Source: Vibrio sp. STUT-A11 (lineage in GTDB: Bacteria > Pseudomonadota > Gammaproteobacteria > Enterobacterales > Vibrionaceae). From it: 64,000 nucleotides of DNA. This document shows positions 42,279 to 51,369 of the stretch, piece after piece. Location: NCBI RefSeq assembly GCF_026000435.1, contig NZ_AP026763.1, positions 2,852,001 through 2,916,000 on the forward strand. Reading direction: 5' to 3'. A program made the position numbers and the translations under genes. Below the pieces are notes generated by a model. It was not told where the DNA came from and searched no databases. It saw only the letters and a list, made by a program, of their open reading frames with translations. Positions within the stretch are counted from its first letter, which is position 1, and every line of letters begins with the position of its first letter.

Positions 42279-43736
42279 TTATCCCACCATTTTATTAACA
42301 TTTAACTTAAGAGCGGCGAGCTGTTTAGCCACTTTACCAACATCTCCGGCACCTTGCGTTAAAATTAAGTCTCCGTCTTGTATAACGTTAGCCAAAACTG
42401 ACGGTAATTGCTCGATTTCTGGAACAAAAATTGGATCTAACTTACCTCTACTGCGAATTGTGCGACATAATGCGCGTCCATCAGCACCTGCAATTGGCTT
42501 TTCTCCCGCAGAATAGACATCCAACATAATCAACACATCGACCTGCTCAAGGACATTGGCAAAATCATCATATAAATCACGAGTTCGACTGTAGCGGTGC
42601 GGTTGGAAAATCATCACCAGGCGCTTATCTTGCCAGCCGCTGCGCGCCGCATTGATCGTGACACCGACTTCCGTTGGGTGGTGACCGTAATCGTCCACCA
42701 GCATTGCATGGCCGTTGCCCGTATCGAATTCACCAAGGTGATCAAAGCGACGTCCCGTACCTTGCGTTCCCGCCATGGCTTTCAGAATTGCTTCATCTTC
42801 AATGTCATCTTCCGTTGCAACTGCGATTGCGGCTGATGCGTTGAGTGCATTATGACGACCCGGGATATTTAGCGTGATATTAAGATCAGCTCTGCCTTTA
42901 CGAACCACCGTAAATTTACCTTGCTGGCCTTCTTGGCGGTAATTCTCGATACGTACATCCGCGTCTTCAGAGAAACCGTAGGTAATCACCTGACGGCTAA
43001 TACGTGGAATTAACTCGCGAACGACAGGATCATCAATACAGACAATCGCTTGACCGTAAAATGGTAAATTATGCAGAAAGTCGATGAAGGTTTGCTTCAG
43101 AGTTTCAAAGTCACCACCGTAAGTATCCATATGGTCGGCTTCGATGTTGGTAACAATACTCACCATTGGCTGAAGGTGCAGGAATGACGCATCGCTTTCG
43201 TCTGCTTCAGCAATAAGAATGCGACTAGAGCCAAGACGTGCGTTGGTTCCCGCACTTTTCACCAAACCACCATTGACAAACGTTGGATCCAGGCCCGCTT
43301 CTGAATATATTTGCGTCACAAGTGCCGTGGTAGTGGTCTTGCCATGTGTACCTGCCACAGCAATACCGTGACGGAAGCGCATCAACTCAGCCAGCATCTC
43401 TGCGCGACGAACAATTGGAATACGCAACTCACGGGCCGCCATCACTTCCGGGTTTTCTTCGTTGATAGCCGTAGAAACAACAACCACACTTGCTTGCTCA
43501 ACATTGCTTGCCTGGTGCCCGATATAGATAGTCGCGCCTTTAGCGGCTAATCGTTCAGTTACTGCATTCTTTGCAAGATCAGAACCGGTAATTTGATAAC
43601 CTTCGTTTAGGAGCACTTCAGCAATGCCGCTCATCCCCGCACCACCAATACCGATGAAGTGGATTGATTTCACGCGACGCATTTCTGGAACCATTGCGCG
43701 AATCTGAGCTAAGTCTTGTGTATGTTCAATAGTCAT
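42279..43736 (-). CDS. murC: UDP-N-acetylmuramate--L-alanine ligase
   Basis: MurC adds the first amino acid of the peptidoglycan stem peptide. The 485-residue product starts with the Rossmann motif IHFIGIGGAGMSGIAEVL, has the ATP loop AGTHGKTTTTAL, the central Mur-ligase EADESDASFL motif and GRHNALNASAAIAVA, and a C-terminal domain with VDDYGHHPTEV. It follows murG after a short gap and is the last mur gene before ftsQ. Confidence 0.98.
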   Translation of the reverse strand: MTIEHTQDLAQIRAMVPEMRRVKSIHFIGIGGAGMSGIAEVLLNEGYQITGSDLAKNAVTERLAAKGATIYIGHQASNVEQASVVVVSTAINEENPEVMAARELRIPIVRRAEMLAELMRFRHGIAVAGTHGKTTTTALVTQIYSEAGLDPTFVNGGLVKSAGTNARLGSSRILIAEADESDASFLHLQPMVSIVTNIEADHMDTYGGDFETLKQTFIDFLHNLPFYGQAIVCIDDPVVRELIPRISRQVITYGFSEDADVRIENYRQEGQQGKFTVVRKGRADLNITLNIPGRHNALNASAAIAVATEDDIEDEAILKAMAGTQGTGRRFDHLGEFDTGNGHAMLVDDYGHHPTEVGVTINAARSGWQDKRLVMIFQPHRYSRTRDLYDDFANVLEQVDVLIMLDVYSAGEKPIAGADGRALCRTIRSRGKLDPIFVPEIEQLPSVLANVIQDGDLILTQGAGDVGKVAKQLAALKLNVNKMVG

Positions 43737-43759
43737 CTGTTTCTATTCTCGATAATTCA

Positions 43760-44827
43760 TTAACGCTTTTCAGTCAAAGCGACGATGGCTTGTGCGACAG
43801 TTTTGTCGGCGTCCAGTTTAGCGGCGCTACGTGCATGCTGAGCCATCTCTAGTAAAGTTTTGCGATCTAACTGCTGGATTTGCTCAGTGAGTGTTTCAAC
43901 CGTAAACACTGGTTGTTCAATCATTCTCGCCGCTCCGCATTCGACTAAGTGATCCGCATTGAGTGCTTGTTGACGGTCTTTATGCATAAACGGTACGAAA
44001 ATGGCGCCGACACCAGCAGCAGAAACTTCAGATACCGTCAAAGCGCCTGAGCGACACACTAACAGGTCTGCCCATGCATAGGCTTCCGCCACATCATCAA
44101 TAAATTCGCTCACTTCAGCATTAACCACATTGTGTTTCTGATATGCGGCTTGCACCTCTTGCGCTGATCCTTTACCCGCTTGATGACGAATACAGTAGTC
44201 TTCACCTAAGTTAGCCATAACCTCAGGTAAAGTTTGGTTAAGAATACGAGCGCCTTGGCTACCACCCATTGCCAAAATCCGAATCGGACCTTGGCGGCCT
44301 TGCATACGAAGCGCTGGTTCAGCCAGTTGAGTCACATCCTCACGTACAGGATTACCGACAACCTCAGCTTTTGGGAAAGCACCAGGAAAAGCCTGAAATA
44401 CTTTTTTAGCGATCTTAGACAGCCACTGGTTAGTCAAACCTGCAACGGCATTTTGTTCATGTAGGACAACAGGAATACCACTTAGCCAAGCCGCAACACC
44501 ACCGGGTCCACTCACGTAACCACCCATGCCCAAAACCGCATCCGGCTGCCATTGTTTCATGTGAGTACGCGCTTGCATAATGGCATTGATAATTTGGAAT
44601 GGCGCCGCCAGAAGACGCTTCACGCCCTGACCTCGCAAACCTTTCACTTTGATGAAGTCGATTTCAATACCATGTTTTGGTACCAAATCCGCTTCCATTC
44701 GATCCGCCGTACCTAACCAGCGAATCTCCCAACCTTGTTCTTGCAATTGCTTAGCAACGGCAAGCCCCGGAAATACGTGACCGCCAGTACCACCAGCCAT
44801 CACCATCAAACGTTTAGTTTTCTTCAT
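43760..44827 (-). CDS. murG: UDP-GlcNAc:undecaprenyl-PP-MurNAc-pentapeptide transferase MurG
   Basis: MurG is a peripheral inner-membrane GT-B glycosyltransferase that converts lipid I to lipid II. The 355-residue product has the N-terminal glycine loop MAGGTGGHVFPGLAV, a second loop LAMGGSQGARILN and the donor-binding VCRSGALTVSEVSAAG. It overlaps ftsW by 14 bases upstream, so the two are translationally coupled. Confidence 0.98.
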   Translation of the reverse strand: MKKTKRLMVMAGGTGGHVFPGLAVAKQLQEQGWEIRWLGTADRMEADLVPKHGIEIDFIKVKGLRGQGVKRLLAAPFQIINAIMQARTHMKQWQPDAVLGMGGYVSGPGGVAAWLSGIPVVLHEQNAVAGLTNQWLSKIAKKVFQAFPGAFPKAEVVGNPVREDVTQLAEPALRMQGRQGPIRILAMGGSQGARILNQTLPEVMANLGEDYCIRHQAGKGSAQEVQAAYQKHNVVNAEVSEFIDDVAEAYAWADLLVCRSGALTVSEVSAAGVGAIFVPFMHKDRQQALNADHLVECGAARMIEQPVFTVETLTEQIQQLDRKTLLEMAQHARSAAKLDADKTVAQAIVALTEKR

Positions 44828-46010
44828 TAGTTTGTTGTTCTGATTGTTGTTGCTCGCGTTTCAAGCGGCATTCGTGATCGATACGCAGCAATATGGATAC
44901 TGCAACGGACATAATAATCAGACTGGAACCACCATAACTGATTAGCGGGAGGGTCAAACCTTTGGTTGGTACGATACCTGCGGCAGCGCCTACGTTAACC
45001 AGTGTCTGGAACGCGAACCAAATGCCAATACCGAACGCGAGGTAGCCACCAAAGATTTCGCCGTCTTCGAAAGCGCGCTTACCGATATAAACGGCTTTCA
45101 GTACCAGACTAAATATCAACATCAGTACCAGTACAACGCCAGCAAAACCAAGCTCTTCAGCCAATACGGCAAATACGAAGTCAGTGTGCGCCTCTGGTAG
45201 GTATTCGAGTTTCTGAATTGAGTTGCCAAGCCCTTGACCAAACCATTCACCGCGACCAAACGCCATCAAAGATTGCGTCAACTGATAGCCGCTACCGAAT
45301 GGGTCTTCCCAAGGGTCAAGAAAGGAGGTTACACGTCGCATACGGTAAGGTTCGACCAGAATCAAACCGACTACAGCACCAATACCAGCGACCATCAGTG
45401 CGAGAAACTGGGTTAACTTTGCGCCCGCAATAAACAGCATACCGAACAAGGTTACCAGCATTACCACAACGGTTCCCAAGTCTGGCTGTCCCAGCAATAG
45501 TACGGCAAAAAAGGCAAACACCATGATTGGCTTCATAAAGCCGCCAAAAAAAGTTTGACGCACTTCTTCTTGCTTGCGGACTAAATAGCCAGACATAAAG
45601 ATAAATAAGGACAGCTTTGCGACCTCGGCTGGCTGCAAGTTAAACAGCCCCAAAGGGATCCATCGAGAGGCACCATTTACAGATTTCCCTGCAAGCAACA
45701 CGATGATAAGCAGCGTAAAAGAGAGCCAAAGCAAATAGTGACTGCGCTTGAACCACTCTTCTAAAGGAACCTGAAGAATCACCGCTGATGTGATCAACGC
45801 CAGTACAAGAAAAGTGGCGTGACGAAACATAAAGTGGAAAGGTTGATCGGTCAGTCGTGAGCTGATCGGAAAAGAAGCCGACGTTACCATGATCAACCCT
45901 GTCAGCATTAACCCCAACGCAATCCATACTAACTGACGATCAAACAACGCTTGTGGTGCGGGCTGCCTGAGCCAATGACTGATATTATGTTTAACGTTAC
46001 CTAAACCCAC
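44814..46010 (-). CDS. ftsW: peptidoglycan glycosyltransferase/divisome SEDS protein FtsW
   Basis: FtsW is a SEDS-family polymerase of lipid II that works with FtsI at the septum. The product has about ten membrane helices and the motifs VNGASRWIPLGLFNLQPAE, AQPDLGTVVV-like LLGQPDLGTVVVM, GYQLTQSLMAFGRGEW and GLTLPLISYGGSS. The start is unclear. A TTG at 46028 has no ribosome binding site, while the GTG at 46010 has GAAGG about 11 bases upstream and is used here (398 residues). Both lack the longer cytoplasmic tail of E. coli FtsW. Confidence 0.95.
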   Translation of the reverse strand: MGLGNVKHNISHWLRQPAPQALFDRQLVWIALGLMLTGLIMVTSASFPISSRLTDQPFHFMFRHATFLVLALITSAVILQVPLEEWFKRSHYLLWLSFTLLIIVLLAGKSVNGASRWIPLGLFNLQPAEVAKLSLFIFMSGYLVRKQEEVRQTFFGGFMKPIMVFAFFAVLLLGQPDLGTVVVMLVTLFGMLFIAGAKLTQFLALMVAGIGAVVGLILVEPYRMRRVTSFLDPWEDPFGSGYQLTQSLMAFGRGEWFGQGLGNSIQKLEYLPEAHTDFVFAVLAEELGFAGVVLVLMLIFSLVLKAVYIGKRAFEDGEIFGGYLAFGIGIWFAFQTLVNVGAAAGIVPTKGLTLPLISYGGSSLIIMSVAVSILLRIDHECRLKREQQQSEQQTNEEN

Positions 46011-46031
46011 GAAACGAGTGACCTTCAATTA

Positions 46032-47345
46032 TTATGCGTATTTTTTAGCAAGAGCAGCGAACGCATCACCTCTTGCCATAAAGTTGTCGAATTGATCAAA
46101 GCTAGCACATGCAGGAGACAGCATCACCATATCACCCGCTTTTAACTGCGAAGATATTTGCTGAATCACATCTTCCATCGTATTGAAACGAATCGCTGAC
46201 TCATGCAATGGTAAGAATTCATCACCATCTTTACCAAAGCAGCACAACTGTAAATTGAGTGTCGCGAAGATCGGTTCTAAGGGGGTAAAATCTGCGCCTT
46301 TACCAACGCCACCAACCAGTAGATACAACTTACCAGTAAGTTCCAGACCCGATAACGCTGCCATCGTGCTAGCAATATTGGTTGCCTTGGAATCATTGAC
46401 CCATTTAACACCTTGATTATCTTCAACAACCTGGCAACGGTGTGTCAGTCCGGTGTAATTTTTAAGTGTATTCAATGTGTTGTGATAGTCGATACCTGTC
46501 GCTTTGAGCAAAGCCAACACCACCAGAACATTCGCTAAGTTGTGTTTGCCGACCAGCTTAAGTTCATCACTGGCAATCACGCGCTGGCCGTGATCAAGTA
46601 ACCAGGTTTTCTCACCATCGGTATCTAAACCAAAGGCTTGCTCATCGCCGCCAAAGGTAACCACTGGCATGGCATGATCAGGCAAGGTTTCCTGATCATC
46701 TCGATTGACAACCGCAAGCTCAGCATGATTGAAAATACGCAATTTTGCAGATCGGTAGTCGGCCATGCTTGCATAGCGATCCATATGATCTTCTGAAAGA
46801 TTCAGAAACGCCGCCGCAGTTAACTTAAGGCTGGACGTGGTTTCCAGCTGGAAGCTAGACAGTTCCAGCACATATAGGTCCGCCTCTTGTTCGAGTAGAT
46901 CGAGCGCAGGAACGCCAATATTGCCGCCCACACCAACATTCAAACCCGCCGCTTTTGCCATTACTCCGGTTAAGTCCGTGACCGTACTCTTACCATTAGA
47001 GCCGGTAATCGCAACAACAGGCTTACTGACTGCCCAGGCAAACAGTTCAATATCCCCGACAACGGGTGTCCCGCGACCTAGTACGGACTGAATTTCAGGC
47101 GTCGCAAGCGCGATGCCAGGGTTGGTCACAACCAGATCAGCCTCTGTAAGCCACGTGGTATTCCAACCACCGCTATGCAGCTCAATCCCTTCAGGAAGGC
47201 GGTCAGCCCCCGGAGGATTAGCTCGGGTATCAATGACTTTAACCACTAGTTGTGGCTGATTTTTTCTTAGGTGTTTAACGACAGAGAGCCCGGTAATACC
47301 GAGCCCTACGACGACAACATTATGTATGTTTTGCCAACGTTCCAT
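46032..47345 (-). CDS. murD: UDP-N-acetylmuramoyl-L-alanine--D-glutamate ligase
   Basis: MurD adds D-glutamate to the stem peptide. The 437-residue product (E. coli 438) has VVVGLGITGLSVV at the UDP-binding domain, the ATP loop ITGSNGKSTVTDL, the SSFQLETT segment and the C-terminal LSPACASFDQFDNF motif typical of MurD. Placed between mraY and ftsW as in other gammaproteobacteria. Confidence 0.98.
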   Translation of the reverse strand: MERWQNIHNVVVVGLGITGLSVVKHLRKNQPQLVVKVIDTRANPPGADRLPEGIELHSGGWNTTWLTEADLVVTNPGIALATPEIQSVLGRGTPVVGDIELFAWAVSKPVVAITGSNGKSTVTDLTGVMAKAAGLNVGVGGNIGVPALDLLEQEADLYVLELSSFQLETTSSLKLTAAAFLNLSEDHMDRYASMADYRSAKLRIFNHAELAVVNRDDQETLPDHAMPVVTFGGDEQAFGLDTDGEKTWLLDHGQRVIASDELKLVGKHNLANVLVVLALLKATGIDYHNTLNTLKNYTGLTHRCQVVEDNQGVKWVNDSKATNIASTMAALSGLELTGKLYLLVGGVGKGADFTPLEPIFATLNLQLCCFGKDGDEFLPLHESAIRFNTMEDVIQQISSQLKAGDMVMLSPACASFDQFDNFMARGDAFAALAKKYA

Positions 47346-47383
47346 ATTTGTTCACACTGTAACTCTTGTCTGAAGAGGCGCGA

Positions 47384-48466
47384 TTAACGCACCTTCAATG
47401 TTGCTAGACCAATCAGAACAAGAACGATAGAAATAATCCAGAAACGCACGATAACGCGAGGCTCTGGCCAACCTTTAAGTTCATAGTGGTGATGGATAGG
47501 TGCCATGCGGAAAATACGCTGGCCACGTAGCTTGTAAGAACCCACCTGAAGAATAACCGACAGGGTTTCCATAACAAATACACCACCCATAATAACCAGC
47601 ACAAATTCCTGGCGAACCAATACCGCGATAGTACCCAGCGCACCGCCCAAAGCCAGTGAGCCGACATCGCCCATAAATACTTGCGCTGGGTAAGTGTTGA
47701 ACCACAAGAAGCCAAGACCAGCACCAACAATCGCCGTACAGACCACCACAAGTTCAGAAGCATGAGGCAGGTAAGGGATATGCAGGTATTCAGAGAAGTT
47801 AACGTTACCCGTGGCCCAAGAAATAACGGCAAAGCCTGCTGCCACCAGAACCGTCGGCATAATCGCCAATCCATCCAGACCATCAGTCAGGTTTACCGCG
47901 TTACTCGTACCGACAATCACAAAATAAGTGAAGATAATGTACAACATGCCCATTTGCGGCATGACATCTTTAAAGAATGGTACTACAAGTTGAGTTGCCG
48001 CTGTATCTTTGCCGTAAGCGTAAAGAGCGAACGCTACTACAAATGCAATTAACGACTGCCAAAAGTATTTCCAGCGAGCGATCAAACCGTCGGTATTCTT
48101 GCGCACCACTTTACGGTAATCGTCAACAAACCCGACAGCACCATAACCAAGCAGCACTGCAAGAACCGCCCAAACATAAGGGTTTGATAAATCCGCCCAA
48201 AGCAGAATGGTGATAGAAATCGCAGCCAAAATCATGATACCGCCCATGGTTGGCGTACCACGTTTACTAAAGTGAGATTCTGGGCCTTCGTTACGTACTA
48301 CCTGACCGATTTGCAGCATTTGCAAACGCTTGATCATGATAGGTCCCATCCAAAGAGACAGACCTAGGGCTGTTAATACACTTAAAATTGCTCGAAATGA
48401 CAGATATTCAAACAAGCGAAAAAAAGAGAAGTATGGCTGTAGCAGCTCGGCAAGCCAGATAATCAT
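47384..48466 (-). CDS. mraY: phospho-N-acetylmuramoyl-pentapeptide transferase
   Basis: MraY transfers phospho-MurNAc-pentapeptide to undecaprenyl phosphate, forming lipid I in the inner membrane. The 360-residue product (same as E. coli) has about ten helices, the DD motif GFVDDYRKV, NAVNLTDGLDGLA and the cytoplasmic loop motif MAPIHHHYELKGWPE. Its ATG lies in the last bases of murF (1-base overlap) with AAGGAG inside murF, so translation is coupled. Confidence 0.98.
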   Translation of the reverse strand: MIIWLAELLQPYFSFFRLFEYLSFRAILSVLTALGLSLWMGPIMIKRLQMLQIGQVVRNEGPESHFSKRGTPTMGGIMILAAISITILLWADLSNPYVWAVLAVLLGYGAVGFVDDYRKVVRKNTDGLIARWKYFWQSLIAFVVAFALYAYGKDTAATQLVVPFFKDVMPQMGMLYIIFTYFVIVGTSNAVNLTDGLDGLAIMPTVLVAAGFAVISWATGNVNFSEYLHIPYLPHASELVVVCTAIVGAGLGFLWFNTYPAQVFMGDVGSLALGGALGTIAVLVRQEFVLVIMGGVFVMETLSVILQVGSYKLRGQRIFRMAPIHHHYELKGWPEPRVIVRFWIISIVLVLIGLATLKVR

Positions 48467-49830
48467 TAAAAATACTCCTTCAAAGCAGCAGCGACTTCAA
48501 ACATACGAGCACCGTTCGCTCCTTTAACCAATATGGTATGGTTTTCGGAAACGGTTTGGTCTAGATGCTGCTTGATGTAGTCAATCATATCTTGATGTGT
48601 CTCAAAGTGGCTTCCGTCGCACAGGTCACTGATCACCTTTGCGTCCGCGCCATAAGTGAGAACGTGTTCAAATTTTTGTGGGGCAGCATGTTCCCCGACT
48701 TGACGATGAAGTGCAAGACTTTCCTCGCCCAATTCCGCCATATTGCCTAAAATCAGCCAGCGCTGACCTTGGAAGGCGCTTAAAAGGTCAACTGCGGCTT
48801 TCATTGCGGGAACGCTGGCATTGTAGCTGTCATCTATCAACTTAATGGATTGACTCAGTTGCTCAACGTCCACTCGGCCTTGCACTTTACTCAAGTGCAA
48901 CAAACCAGATTGAATTTCGTCGATTGTTGCGCCCATTTGTAGCGCAATGACTGAAGCCGCAATCGCATTCGCAACATTGTGTTGACCAATAATGCCCAGA
49001 GATAGTTCAATTTCTTGTTCATCTTCTGCGAGGTGCAAAGTAAAACTGGCTTTACCCTCTTCATTCAGTTTTATATTGGACGCATAGAAATCTGCTTGAG
49101 TGTTAGTTTGCGAAAAAGAGAGCACCCTCTTATCGACGAGAGCAGATTTCCATAACACATCACCATGACTGTCCAAATTAACAATAGCAACTCCACCCGC
49201 TGACAAGCCTTGGTAGATTTCACCTTTTGCTTGTTTAACCCCGTCAATGGAACCAAAACCTTCAAGGTGAGCGGCTGCAACATTGTTAACCAAAGCTATA
49301 TCTGGTTTCACCAATTGCGTGGTATAGGCTATTTCACCGATATGATTTGCTCCCAGCTCAATGACGGCATAGTCATCGTCTGCTTGCGAACGTAATAACG
49401 TTAATGGCACACCGATGTCGTTGTTGAAGTTGCCAGCTGTAAACAGCACCTGACCTTTCAACTGTAAAATGCTCGCGACCATCTCTTTCACTGTGGTTTT
49501 GCCGCAGCTACCCGTAATAGCGACGGTTGGCGTTTGGCAAGATTGGTGAATCCAGGCTGCGATTTCACCCAAAGCAATTTTGCTATCAGCGACCACCACT
49601 TGTGGGACATCCACATCGAGACGTTTTTGCACCAGCAGGGCACCTGCTCCAGCGTCAACCGCCTGCTGGCAGAAGTCATGCGCATCAAATCGTTCACCCA
49701 CTAATGCGACAAACAATGAGCCACTTTCTATAGTTCTGGTATCGGTTGAAACTGCGGCGATGGTGATGTCTTCACCAACCAGTTCACCATACGTAATTTC
49801 AGCAAGTTGAGACAAAGTGACTTTAATCAT
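48466..49830 (-). CDS. murF: UDP-MurNAc-tripeptide--D-alanyl-D-alanine ligase
   Basis: MurF adds the terminal D-Ala-D-Ala. The 454-residue product has the Mur-ligase ATP loop AITGSCGKTTVKEM, the ELGANHIGEI motif, GQHNVANAIAA and DDSYNASVPAM in the C-terminal half. It overlaps murE by 4 bases and mraY by 1. D-Ala-D-Ala must come from a ddl gene outside this window. Confidence 0.98.
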   Translation of the reverse strand: MIKVTLSQLAEITYGELVGEDITIAAVSTDTRTIESGSLFVALVGERFDAHDFCQQAVDAGAGALLVQKRLDVDVPQVVVADSKIALGEIAAWIHQSCQTPTVAITGSCGKTTVKEMVASILQLKGQVLFTAGNFNNDIGVPLTLLRSQADDDYAVIELGANHIGEIAYTTQLVKPDIALVNNVAAAHLEGFGSIDGVKQAKGEIYQGLSAGGVAIVNLDSHGDVLWKSALVDKRVLSFSQTNTQADFYASNIKLNEEGKASFTLHLAEDEQEIELSLGIIGQHNVANAIAASVIALQMGATIDEIQSGLLHLSKVQGRVDVEQLSQSIKLIDDSYNASVPAMKAAVDLLSAFQGQRWLILGNMAELGEESLALHRQVGEHAAPQKFEHVLTYGADAKVISDLCDGSHFETHQDMIDYIKQHLDQTVSENHTILVKGANGARMFEVAAALKEYF

Positions 49831-51308
49831 GATGACAGTCCTAATAGCTGCATTGCAGATTCTCTATCCGAATAATGGATCGTCTCGCCATTACGAATTT
49901 GATAGTCTTCGTGGCCTTTACCAGCCAGCAAGATAATGTCTTGGGCTGACGCATTGTCGAGGGCATAAGACAGAGCCTTAAAACGGTCATGCTGAACAAT
50001 CGCCTCGGCCGGTTTCGATAATCCAGCCAGCATATCTTTGACGATAAGTACCGGACTTTCGCTACGTGGGTTGTCGTCCGTTAACACCACTTTATCACCC
50101 AGACGTTCTGCGATTTCAGCCATCATAGGACGTTTACCTGCATCACGGTCTCCGCCACATCCGACTATCGCCCAAAGCTGACCTTCACAATGCACACGCA
50201 GCGCCTGCAACGCTTTTTCTAATGCATCAGGGGTATGCGCGTAATCGACCACCACTTTGGCTCGTTTTTCTGTCTGGAATAGTTCCATTCGACCTAATAC
50301 TGGCTGCAGTTGATTCGCCGTCGCCAAAAGCTCTTGTTTGTCAAAATCTAAGCTTAGCAAAGTCGCAAACGCTAACATCAAGTTCGCCGCGTTAAACTCC
50401 CCAATCAAAGGGGCATATAAAGTGCCGCTACCAAACATACCGTCAAAATCGATAGTGATACCAGATTCGGCATACGTGACGTTGCTGGCCCATAGTGCGT
50501 TTGTAAACTCAGTTGTTGGCACTAAAGAAACTGCAATCGCATTCGAAAGGTCTTTAGCCCAAGCTGCACCGACATCATCATCAACGTTAATAATGGCTTT
50601 TTCACACTGGTGCTGGGTAAAGAGGGTAAATTTAGCGCTCGCGTAATCTTCCATCGTGCCATGATAATCAAGGTGATCACGGCTCAGGTTGGTAAATACT
50701 CCTGCAGCAAATGACAGGGCTTTCACTCGTCCTTGCACTAAACCATGAGAAGAGACTTCCAGCGCAGTGTACTTCGCGCCTTGCTCTGCTAATGACGCGA
50801 GCGTATGTTGAATTTCCACCGCGTTGCCAGTGGTGTTCGCAGCGGCTTGCAAATGATCTAAGAAACCATTTCCTGTCGTCCCCATCACGGCCGCTTTCGA
50901 ACCGATGAGTTCAATCCACTGCGCAATTAGTTGGGTGATGGTGGTCTTGCCATTGGTTCCTGTCACACCAATAAGATCCATTGCTGGATAGCGATAAAGT
51001 TGACCGGCCATTTCAGACAGACACTTATCCAAAGCACTCAAATAAATAACCGGAATGTCATCGACCCACTCTATGGTGCCATGCGTTTTGTTCTCACAGG
51101 CTTGCGCAATAACCGCATTCGCACCTTGCTGAATTGCCGCCGGAATAAACTTCCTTCCATCCACGACGTGCCCGACAATCGCAACAAAAGTGGTACCGGG
51201 TTGAACTCTTCGGCTGTCGAGTTCCAGTTCAGAGACAAGAACGGACGCTAAACTTGGGCAATCAACCCAAGAGGACAGCAATGCGTCCATACTGATGGCT
51301 TTAGTCAT
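49827..51308 (-). CDS. murE: UDP-MurNAc-L-alanyl-D-glutamate--2,6-diaminopimelate ligase
   Basis: MurE adds the third residue of the stem peptide. The 493-residue product has the ATP loop GVTGTNGKTTITQL, EVSSHGLVQGRV and, in the substrate pocket, DDNPRSE, where DNPR specifies meso-diaminopimelate over lysine. CGGAGAAC lies before the ATG. Its substrate comes from the pathway that includes dapB, also in this window. Confidence 0.98.
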   Translation of the reverse strand: MTKAISMDALLSSWVDCPSLASVLVSELELDSRRVQPGTTFVAIVGHVVDGRKFIPAAIQQGANAVIAQACENKTHGTIEWVDDIPVIYLSALDKCLSEMAGQLYRYPAMDLIGVTGTNGKTTITQLIAQWIELIGSKAAVMGTTGNGFLDHLQAAANTTGNAVEIQHTLASLAEQGAKYTALEVSSHGLVQGRVKALSFAAGVFTNLSRDHLDYHGTMEDYASAKFTLFTQHQCEKAIINVDDDVGAAWAKDLSNAIAVSLVPTTEFTNALWASNVTYAESGITIDFDGMFGSGTLYAPLIGEFNAANLMLAFATLLSLDFDKQELLATANQLQPVLGRMELFQTEKRAKVVVDYAHTPDALEKALQALRVHCEGQLWAIVGCGGDRDAGKRPMMAEIAERLGDKVVLTDDNPRSESPVLIVKDMLAGLSKPAEAIVQHDRFKALSYALDNASAQDIILLAGKGHEDYQIRNGETIHYSDRESAMQLLGLSS

Positions 51309-51369
51309 ATTTGTTCTCCGAGCTTTGGCTCAGGTTTACTCAAGTTATTTAGCAGTAAGCTAACTTTGC